Assembly (NCBI GenBank): GCA_029560815.1
Contig: JAKQKF010000278.1
Coordinates: forward strand, 1 to 51,298
DNA from: a bacterium
GTDB taxonomy: Bacteria > KSB1 > UBA2214
Reading direction: 5' to 3'
Length of the DNA stretch: 51,298 nucleotides
Shown: positions 8,080 to 14,881 of the stretch, in pieces
Position numbering within the stretch: the stretch's first letter is position 1
Layout: each line of letters begins with the position of its first letter
Program-made: the position numbers and the translations under genes
The notes under the pieces: generated by a model
The model's input: the letters and a program-made list of their open reading frames with translations, nothing else
The model's database searches: none
What the model was told of the DNA's origin: nothing

Positions 8080-10173
8080 ATGAAAAGATGGTTTTTTCTC
8101 CTTTTAACTGGTGTCGTGCTCCTCGCTGTTCCACGGCTGCAGGCGCAGATCACCACCTATACGGATGATTTCAACCGCACCACCCTGGGCTCCGCCTGGC
8201 ACGTCGACGCCGAATGGTACCAGATCGTCTCCGGTGCGCTGGACAACACCCTCACTGTGGCGAGCTGGGACTATTATGCTATCTATCTGGCGCTCACCAA
8301 TCCGACCGAGGTTTCCTATACCTTCATCGCCTCCGGGGATATGGAGGGGACCAATTCGGCCGGTACGATCATGCGCTACGATCTGGTCTCAAAGAGCGGC
8401 TATTTCATCTACCGGCGCTACGGGGATCTGACGCTGCATCCCATCACCAGCGGCATTATCCAGCGCAACGCCATCACGATCGCCTCGGTTCCACCGACGC
8501 AGCCCTATCCCAAACCGGGCGATACCATGAAGGTTGTGGCGACCAGTGATGCCGGCGGTCACCACTTCAAACTCTATATTAATGGTCTGCTGGATGGCAC
8601 GCTCACCGACGCCGCCAAGTCCTATGGCAATGGATCGACCCTCTATGGCGGTGTTGCCCTATACGGCCAACGTAACAACAATATCGATAATTTCACCGTC
8701 AAGGGGACGCCGCCCGCCACTCCCGTCGAGACCATCGGCGTCACCTACCCCAACGGCGGCGAGATTCTCCTTATCGGTTCGAGCCAGGCCATCACCTGGA
8801 GCTCGTCCAACTTGACCAACAACGTTAAAATCGAACTCTCCACCAACGGCGGGGCCACCTACTCCACCCTGGCGACGGTGCCTCCGGCCCCGGCCTCCTA
8901 CACATGGACTGTGCCCAACACGCCTTCGACCACCTGCCGCATCCGCATCGCCGATGCGGTCGATAATGTGCCTCTGGATATCAGCAACGCCAATTTCACC
9001 ATCGCCACCCCTCCGGACCTTATGGAGGTGACCTCCCCCAACGGCGGGGAAGATCTCTATTCCGGCACCACCATCCCGATCACCTGGACGACGACGTTTA
9101 CGGGCGGATCTGTTAAAATCGAGTACTCAACCGATGGCGGCAGCACCTACAACATCATCGCCGCTTCGGCCCCCAATACCGGTACTTACAGCTGGCTGGT
9201 GCCGGCGATGAACTCGGGCACCTGCCGCATCCGTGTTTCAGGGGCTCCCAGCGGAGTGCCGAGCGATGTCAGCGACAGCAACTTTACGATGCATATCACT
9301 CCTCCCGATCTGACTGTGATCCGCCCGAACGGCGGCGACAACTGGCTGGTCGGCGCGCAGCAGGAGATTCAGTGGACCGGCCCGGATGCCACGATTATTC
9401 CGACCGTCAATATCTTTTATTCGGTCGACGGGGGTGGAACCTGGAACAGTGTCGCCGCCAATGAGATCAATGACGGTGCCTACACCTGGACGGTCCCGAA
9501 TGAGGTGACCATGCAGGCTCTCATCCGCATCCAGGATGCCAGTGATGGACTTCCATACGATCAAAGCGACGCCTATTTTTCAATTTCCACCCTGGTCAGG
9601 CTGCAGGTGAAAGACAGCAGCGGCCAGCCGGGTTCGACCGGCAACAAGGTCTCGATCGTGCTCGACAATCTCACCAATGTGCGCGGACTCTCGTTCCGGG
9701 TAACCGACTCGCCCAACATGCTGACGGCAATGAATGTGACTCCGGTCAACCGGGCGCTGAGTTTTTCGGTCACCAAGGTCGACAACGGCACCCATGTGAC
9801 CATCTATATGGTCTCCATGTCGGCCGGGGTGATCACCATCGGCAGCGGGCCGATCGCCACGATCAGTTATGATGTTTCCGCGAGCGCACCGGTGGGCGAT
9901 TACGCCGAGCTTTCGCTCTCCGAGGTGACCGTTGCAGATGCCAACAGCCAGCCGATCGTCCCCGATCTGATCGACGGCAAGTTCTTCTTCGTCATGAAGG
10001 GGGACATTCTTGCCGACGGGATCGTCGACAGCCTGGATCTCGAACGGGCCATCCAGCTGCTCCTCAAGACCGGTCCGCCCATGACTCCGACCGAACTTCT
10101 CTGCGGCGATCTTGACGCGGATGGGGATTTTGATCTGATCGATTTCATGAACATCTGGGAAATGATTTATTAA
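8080..10173 (+). CDS. Secreted multidomain protein ending in a dockerin-like domain (protein C)
   Basis: A 697-residue paralogue of protein B. I take the ATG at 8080 (MKRWFFLLL, a clean signal peptide ending LQAQ); an ATG at 8056 is possible and the ribosome binding site is weak in either case. Order: LamG-like domain about 24-208 (DDFNRTTLGSAW), three Ig-like repeats about 217-307, 314-403 and 410-500 (PNGGE or PNGGD signatures), a cohesin-like module about 505-640, and a dockerin-like C-terminus ending IWEMIY. The cohesin-like stretch is nearly superimposable on that of B (LTAMNVTP, VTK.DNGT, GSGPI, ISYDVS). The first Ca loop has Leu at a ligand position; the second (DLDADGDFDLID) is intact. 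No sorting domain and no enzyme motif are seen. Confidence 0.7.
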   Translation: MKRWFFLLLTGVVLLAVPRLQAQITTYTDDFNRTTLGSAWHVDAEWYQIVSGALDNTLTVASWDYYAIYLALTNPTEVSYTFIASGDMEGTNSAGTIMRYDLVSKSGYFIYRRYGDLTLHPITSGIIQRNAITIASVPPTQPYPKPGDTMKVVATSDAGGHHFKLYINGLLDGTLTDAAKSYGNGSTLYGGVALYGQRNNNIDNFTVKGTPPATPVETIGVTYPNGGEILLIGSSQAITWSSSNLTNNVKIELSTNGGATYSTLATVPPAPASYTWTVPNTPSTTCRIRIADAVDNVPLDISNANFTIATPPDLMEVTSPNGGEDLYSGTTIPITWTTTFTGGSVKIEYSTDGGSTYNIIAASAPNTGTYSWLVPAMNSGTCRIRVSGAPSGVPSDVSDSNFTMHITPPDLTVIRPNGGDNWLVGAQQEIQWTGPDATIIPTVNIFYSVDGGGTWNSVAANEINDGAYTWTVPNEVTMQALIRIQDASDGLPYDQSDAYFSISTLVRLQVKDSSGQPGSTGNKVSIVLDNLTNVRGLSFRVTDSPNMLTAMNVTPVNRALSFSVTKVDNGTHVTIYMVSMSAGVITIGSGPIATISYDVSASAPVGDYAELSLSEVTVADANSQPIVPDLIDGKFFFVMKGDILADGIVDSLDLERAIQLLLKTGPPMTPTELLCGDLDADGDFDLIDFMNIWEMIY

Positions 10174-10201
10174 TGACGGGCATCTTCCGGCAGGACAAGA
10201 T

Positions 10202-10993
10202 ATGAAAGTATGGATGAGGATAGGGGTGGGGCTTCTTTTCGGCCTCTTCTCGCTCTCCAGCGCTGCGGAAGCTATTCTGCAGCTTGGTCAGGGCAGCGGC
10301 CAGGTCGGCAGCCGGAATAATGTTGTCCCGATCAGCATGACCAATGATACGACGGTCATCGCTCTGCAGCTGGAGGTCGCTGATGTGCCCGATTTCATCC
10401 GGCCGGACTCGATCTGGACCGCGGACCGTTCCGCAGGCTTTACGGTGGCATGGCATGAGGATTCCCTTAGCGTCCTCCATATTCTTGTCCTGACTCTGGA
10501 CAAGAGCGCAGCCATCGGGAAGGGGAGCGGGCCCGTCCTCAATATCGGCTATACCGTACTGCCGGGAGCGGATAATTTCAATGCCATCGATCTCATCTTT
10601 TACGCGCAGCCTAAGGTGATGGCGCCCGGCTCGTTCAAGGTACCGGCCGTGGCCTATCCCGGCAAATTCACCATCGGCAGCACGGCCGTCGAAACCAGGA
10701 GCGGACAGCTGCCGGCCCGGTTCGGGCTGGAGCAGAACTTTCCCAACCCCTTCAATCCGCAGACCCGGATCGCTTTCCATCTGCCGGAAAAGGGGTATGC
10801 CCTGCTCGAAGTCTATAATGTGTTGGGACAGAAGATCAGGACTCTGGTCGACGGCGAGCTCGCCGCCGGAGCGCACGAAGCGATCTGGGACGGCCTCAAC
10901 GATCAGGGGGCGCAGGCCGCCGGCGGGGTTTATTTCTACCGGCTGGATTCTGCAGGCCGGTTCGATTACAGACGGATGGCCTATATGCGGTAA
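10202..10993 (+). CDS. Secreted cohesin-like protein with C-terminal sorting domain (protein D)
   Basis: A 263-residue protein starting 28 bp after protein C, with AGGACAAGAT as ribosome binding site. It has a signal peptide of about 23 residues, a single cohesin-like module about 24-160 (GSRNNVVPISMTNDTTVIALQ, GKGSGPVLNIGYTV) and a C-terminal domain about 176-263 with FGLEQNFPNPFNPQTRI and GGVYFYRLD, the FlgD-like/type IX sorting signature. It is the simplest member of the group: one module plus an anchor-type tail. If the modules bind dockerin-like domains, D would be a natural surface receptor for B and C; that is inference. It is followed by a strong terminator, which closes the four-gene unit. 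Confidence 0.7.
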   Translation: MKVWMRIGVGLLFGLFSLSSAAEAILQLGQGSGQVGSRNNVVPISMTNDTTVIALQLEVADVPDFIRPDSIWTADRSAGFTVAWHEDSLSVLHILVLTLDKSAAIGKGSGPVLNIGYTVLPGADNFNAIDLIFYAQPKVMAPGSFKVPAVAYPGKFTIGSTAVETRSGQLPARFGLEQNFPNPFNPQTRIAFHLPEKGYALLEVYNVLGQKIRTLVDGELAAGAHEAIWDGLNDQGAQAAGGVYFYRLDSAGRFDYRRMAYMR

Positions 10994-11060
10994 GGAATAC
11001 ATGGCGCGTTCGCGGGTTTCTTCACGGGTATGACGGCGTGAGGGAACGCGCCTCTTTCTA

Positions 11061-11089
11061 GGCTGCAGGAGCTCCTGCAGCCTTTTTTT
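11061..11089 (+). terminator. Intrinsic terminator of the secreted-protein operon
   Basis: A 22-nt perfect palindrome (GGCTGCAGGAG and its complement, 11061-11082) followed by seven T residues. A second, looser inverted repeat (GGCGCGTTC 11003-11011 with 11044-11052) lies between it and the end of the last gene. Confidence 0.9.
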
Positions 11090-11099
11090 ATGGGGTGCG

Positions 11100-11660
11100 C
11101 TATTTCTTCTTGATCACGGCGCGCCAGCCGGTGGGGGGCTGGAGGGTGGGGCGATAGAACTTGCTGACACTGCCGGCCTGTTCGGTGATATAAAAAGCCT
11201 GGGGCGAGATCTTTTTCACCAGGGTGAGCACATCCTGCAGCTCTTTGCGCGGAAAGACCACGACCAGCATGCTGACCGGGCCGTTGAGCCCTTCGCCCGG
11301 GAAGACGGTTACCGCGTAGCCGGCAGCGCGCAAGAGTTCGGCGATCCGGTCCCCCTCCTCGGCGCTGATGACGCGCAGTACCGTATTGCCGAAAGCGATG
11401 CGCCGTTCGAGAAGGATGCCGACGACATTACCGGTGGAGAAACCGGCTGCATAAAAAACCGTGAGAATCGGCTGGGCCGAGACCTCCGCCAGTACCTTGG
11501 CGACGACGAGGAGCCAGACGCTGACCTCGACGAAGCCGAGCATGAAGGCGATTTTGGTCCGGCCATGGACGATGGCGATCGTACGCACCGTGCCGAGGGT
11601 GACGTCGGTGACGCGGGCGAAGAATATGATAAGGCCGGTGAGAAGGGTAGCCCAATCCAC
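11100..11660 (-). CDS. UPF0316 / DUF2179-type membrane protein
   Basis: A 186-residue protein with three hydrophobic helices in the first about 85 residues (LLTGLIIFFARV, FMLGFVEVSVWLLVVAKVL, ILTVFYAAGFSTGNVVGILL). A cytoplasmic alpha/beta domain follows, as in the UPF0316 family (DUF5698 plus DUF2179). The GNVVG.LLERR stretch and the VVFPRKE strand near residue 139 are typical. It starts with GTG at 11660 behind AAAGGAAAG. The family has no established function; the C-terminal domain has been suggested to sense a small ligand. It lies downstream of the C69 peptidase gene on the same strand, separated by an 80-bp gap that contains a perfect hairpin. Confidence 0.8.
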   Translation of the reverse strand: MDWATLLTGLIIFFARVTDVTLGTVRTIAIVHGRTKIAFMLGFVEVSVWLLVVAKVLAEVSAQPILTVFYAAGFSTGNVVGILLERRIAFGNTVLRVISAEEGDRIAELLRAAGYAVTVFPGEGLNGPVSMLVVVFPRKELQDVLTLVKKISPQAFYITEQAGSVSKFYRPTLQPPTGWRAVIKKK

Positions 11661-11687
11661 GGCAGTCTTTCCTTTCAGTAGTTACCG

Positions 11688-11722
11688 CCGTGGACCGGCA
11701 CCCGCAAGGTGCCGGTCCACGG
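11688..11722. repeat. Perfect 15-bp hairpin between two leftward genes
   Basis: CCGTGGACCGGCACC (11688-11702) pairs with 11708-11722 around a CGCAA loop. Neither side has a T-tract, so it is either a factor-assisted terminator after the C69 peptidase gene or an mRNA-processing/stability element. Confidence 0.6.
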
Positions 11723-11739
11723 GCGGACCAATCCAGAGC

Positions 11740-13353
11740 CTATTTTTTCGGCCAGGGGATCTCTTTATAGCGATCGCCGGTCTGATCGGCTATAGTCCGG
11801 TACCAGGCTTCGGGGTAGGGCGGGTGTTTCACGCCGCCGTCTTCATCCCGGAGGTTGCCGTCGAGGAATTTCCAGATCAGGAATTCTCCAAGTTTTTTCC
11901 AGCGCGCGACGGTCAGCTCGCCGGCGCCGACGGAAAAATCGCTGAGGTAATCGCGCGCCTGCCAGGGTGAGGTTTTATAGAGCGCCAGTGCGGCGCGGTC
12001 GATCTGCGGGACCTGGGCGATGAATTGGCCTTCGAGTTCCCGCTGGACGATCTGGACCTCCTTGATCATGTCGCTGTAGCGGGAGTAGGTATAGTTGGAG
12101 ACAAAGTTGAACACCCAGAAGGCCGAATCCCAGGAGAAGGCGTCGAATGAGCCGGCGCCGACGGCGAAACTGCGGGGGATGCGGTTGATGCCGCAGTACA
12201 TCGGCACGTAGACGGTACAGTAGGTGTCATCGACACCGAACCAGAGGATGCCCCCAATCGGGTCGGGCAGCGAGGCGCGCGACTGGGCGACAAAGGAAAA
12301 GCCGGTCTGCTGGGTCGAAGTGGCGCGCTCATGGATGTAGGTGACGCTGTCCACTTTCCACGTCATCGGCCGCCAGCGATAGGGAAGGCTGTAGGGTCCG
12401 GCTCCGACGTCCTTGGTCATGTCGAGCTCAGTGCCTTCGTAATGGTCGCGCATGAGTTCCATGACGTCGCGAACGGTCAATTTTTTGTCCGGTTTGATCC
12501 AGAGGGGGAAGGGCTCGCTGCCGGGGACGCCGCGGGCATAGTCGCCGGGCAGCTGGAGGGAGGGGGCCGCGCGGCGGAAGCCGGCCCAGACCCGCGCCTC
12601 GCAAAAGCGCTGGGCGCCGAAATCGAGCGGGGCATAGGTGTCGGCAAAGCTGAATTCCTTGTCCGCGCCGGAGAAGTAGCCCTTTTCCCGGGCAAAAGAG
12701 ATGACATCCCTGCCGAAGAGGCAGTTTTGCGGATCGTTGAGGGGGAACTGGCGGATGCGCGCCTGGTTGGCGTGGCCGCAGATGTAGCCGTCGGGGACGC
12801 GGCGCGCCACCCAGAGGGCGCCGGGCTTGCCCTCACCCTTGCCGATCATCTCCAGGATCCAGACCTCGCGGGGATCGGAGATGGAGAAGGACTCGCCGCC
12901 GCTGCAGTAGCCGTATTCTTCGACCAGGCTGGTCATCACCCTGATCGCTTCACGGGCGTTTCTGGCCCGCTGCAGGGCGAAATACATCAGGCTGCCGTAA
13001 TCAAGCCCGCCCTTGGGATTGTGCAGTTCAGGGCGTCCGCCGAAGGTGGTCTCGCCGATGGCGAGCTGGTGTTCATTCATGTTGCCCACAACGGCATAAG
13101 TCTCGGCCACCTGTTTGATCTGGCCGAGGTAGCTGCCGCTGTCCCAGTCATAGACATTGATAAGGGTTCCCTCAATATGCCTGGCGGCGGGAAGGTAGAT
13201 CAGTTCGCCGTAGAGGGTGTGCGAATCGGCTGAATAGGTGATCATACTGGAGCTGTCCGCGGCCGCGCCGGGGGTGACGAGAAAATTGGTGCAGGCTTCT
13301 GCCGCAGCGGTCATGATGACTAGAGAAAAAAGAAGGGAGAGAAGACGCTTCAT
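11740..13353 (-). CDS. Secreted C69-family (Ntn-hydrolase) dipeptidase-like protein
   Basis: A 537-residue member of peptidase family C69, the dipeptidase/secernin group of N-terminal-nucleophile hydrolases. The N-terminus is a signal peptide ending AAAEA, followed directly by CTNFLV, so Cys21 (the nucleophile) becomes the first residue after cleavage. Other family-like blocks are the early YSADSHTLYGEL, GNMNEHQLAIGETTFGG and EEYGYCSGGESFSISDPREVWILEMIGKG. The stretch A-E-A-C is not a lipobox. The start ATG at 13353 lies behind GGAGG. It follows the aminotransferase gene by 66 bp, suggesting a peptide/amino-acid salvage pair. The substrate is unknown; most characterised members cleave dipeptides. 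Confidence 0.85.
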   Translation of the reverse strand: MKRLLSLLFSLVIMTAAAEACTNFLVTPGAAADSSSMITYSADSHTLYGELIYLPAARHIEGTLINVYDWDSGSYLGQIKQVAETYAVVGNMNEHQLAIGETTFGGRPELHNPKGGLDYGSLMYFALQRARNAREAIRVMTSLVEEYGYCSGGESFSISDPREVWILEMIGKGEGKPGALWVARRVPDGYICGHANQARIRQFPLNDPQNCLFGRDVISFAREKGYFSGADKEFSFADTYAPLDFGAQRFCEARVWAGFRRAAPSLQLPGDYARGVPGSEPFPLWIKPDKKLTVRDVMELMRDHYEGTELDMTKDVGAGPYSLPYRWRPMTWKVDSVTYIHERATSTQQTGFSFVAQSRASLPDPIGGILWFGVDDTYCTVYVPMYCGINRIPRSFAVGAGSFDAFSWDSAFWVFNFVSNYTYSRYSDMIKEVQIVQRELEGQFIAQVPQIDRAALALYKTSPWQARDYLSDFSVGAGELTVARWKKLGEFLIWKFLDGNLRDEDGGVKHPPYPEAWYRTIADQTGDRYKEIPWPKK

Positions 13354-13419
13354 TGAACCTCCGGTAGTGACAGGTGGATTGTTGATGCGCCGGATGGCGG
13401 TGCCGCTGTTCCGGCTGGT

Positions 13420-14604
13420 CTAAAAACCTTCCTTGATGGTGTCGCCGATGATCTTGATGCCGCGTTCGATTTCATCTTCCGAGGACATGGTATAGTTGAG
13501 GCGCATGGTTTCGAGACCATCGCCTTCGCAGGGGAAGAAGAACTTGCCGGGCACGAAAGCGGCCTTGCGCTCGATGCATTTCCAGTAGAGTTTTTCGGCA
13601 TCGGTGCCTTTGGGCCCTTCGACCCAAATGAACATACCGCCCTCCGGCTTGTTATAGTTCCAGCTTTTCGGGAAATAGAGGTCGAGAGCCTTGAGCATCA
13701 CCTCCTGTTTGGGCTTGTAGAGGTCAATGATCTTGGGGATCTGCTTCTCGAGATGGCCGCCGAGCAGGTACTCGGCCGCCATGGCCTGGTTGAAGGTGCT
13801 GGTGTTCAGGTCGACCCCCTGTTTGGCGAGCACGAGCCATTTTCTCACCGGCTCAGGGGCGACGCAGATGCCGATGCGCAGGCCCGGGGCGAAGACCTTG
13901 GAGAGGGTAGTTGTGTAGACCGTGCGCTCGGGGATCAGGGAGTACATGGTCGGCAGGGCATCCCCGCGATAGCGCAGATCGCTGTAGGGGTCGTCTTCGC
14001 AGAGCAGGACGTCGTATTTGGTGAGGAGTTCCGCGATCTGGTGGCGGCGGGCCACACCCAGGGAGCGGCCGGTCGGATTCTGGAAGGTCGGCACGAGGTA
14101 GACCAGTTTGACCTGATGGGCGGCGAGAATGCGTTCGAGGGCATCGGGGAGGATACCTTCATCGTCCATGGCCGCGCAGAGGTACCGGGGTCCATAGGGA
14201 TTGAAAGCGGAGAGTGCGCCCAGGTAGGTCGGCCCCTCGACCGCAACCACGTCGCCGGGGGTGATGAGCACCTTGCCGAGGGCGTCCAGCAGTCCCTGTG
14301 ATCCGCTGGTGATGCAGATGCCAGCGGCGGTGCTGTTGACCCCTTTTTTGGCCAGGTAGGGGACCAGGGCTTCGCGCAGGGGTAAAAAGCCATCGGTCAT
14401 ATCATACTGGAGGGCTTTGGTGCCGTACTTTTCCAGGACGGCCGTGCTCAGCTGCTTGATGACCTCAACGGGATAACTCTGGGGGGCGGGGTAACCGCCG
14501 GCCAGGGAGATCATGCCGGGCTGGCCGACGACCTTGAGGATTTCGCGAATGATGTTGGCACCCATGTTGCTGGTGCGATCGGCGAAAAGTGTTTCATAAT
14601 TCAT
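13420..14604 (-). CDS. PLP-dependent aminotransferase, class I fold (LysN/2-aminoadipate-like)
   Basis: A 394-residue fold-type I aminotransferase. Visible landmarks are ISLAGGYPAP near the N-terminus, ITSGSQGLLDALGKVL (phosphate-binding helix), VPTFQNPTGRSL, CEDDPYSDLRY (Asp contacting the pyridine N) and the Schiff-base lysine in TTLSKVFAPGLRIG (Lys236), followed by the conserved Arg. The sequence style (MNYETLFADRTSNM, GGMFIWVEGP) is that of the LysN/ARO8/MocR-type aminotransferases acting on 2-aminoadipate, aromatic or branched-chain amino acids; the amino-acid preference cannot be decided here. RBS AGGAGAATC precedes the ATG at 14604. It heads a leftward group with the C69 peptidase and UPF0316 genes. 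Confidence 0.88.
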   Translation of the reverse strand: MNYETLFADRTSNMGANIIREILKVVGQPGMISLAGGYPAPQSYPVEVIKQLSTAVLEKYGTKALQYDMTDGFLPLREALVPYLAKKGVNSTAAGICITSGSQGLLDALGKVLITPGDVVAVEGPTYLGALSAFNPYGPRYLCAAMDDEGILPDALERILAAHQVKLVYLVPTFQNPTGRSLGVARRHQIAELLTKYDVLLCEDDPYSDLRYRGDALPTMYSLIPERTVYTTTLSKVFAPGLRIGICVAPEPVRKWLVLAKQGVDLNTSTFNQAMAAEYLLGGHLEKQIPKIIDLYKPKQEVMLKALDLYFPKSWNYNKPEGGMFIWVEGPKGTDAEKLYWKCIERKAAFVPGKFFFPCEGDGLETMRLNYTMSSEDEIERGIKIIGDTIKEGF

Positions 14605-14652
14605 GCAAGATTCTCCTGATTAGGCTGCATAAGGTATGATCTTTTCTTCAGG

Positions 14653-14683
14653 CAGGGGATGAATGGAGCGGACAGGGGATGAA
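14653..14683. repeat. Two 11-bp direct repeats, 20 bp apart
   Basis: CAGGGGATGAA occurs at 14653-14663 and again at 14673-14683, about 50-80 bp upstream of the aminotransferase start. The 20-bp period is close to two helical turns, which suits a tandem regulator-binding site. The 277-bp gap between the divergent genes otherwise shows only AT-rich stretches near 14760-14800. Confidence 0.3.
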
Positions 14684-14881
14684 AAGAGTGATGAAGCCGG
14701 ACTTGTTTGGAGGAGAGACAAGGCATTACGGGCACCTTTTTGTTTGGCTCCTGAACATAGCTAAAAATATGATGATTATCAAGCAAAAACAGCAGGTCTT
14801 GCGGAGGCCGCCCCATTTGGTTCTTTGTTTGCCGCTTCTTTATTGTTACATTTAGCCGGAATCGGACACCTGTGGAAAATC

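Noticed and set aside
8730..9590. Repeated PNGGE-type units in protein C as a possible tandem DNA repeat
   Set aside because: The similarity is at protein level (three Ig-like domains); the DNA is too diverged to be a recent duplication.
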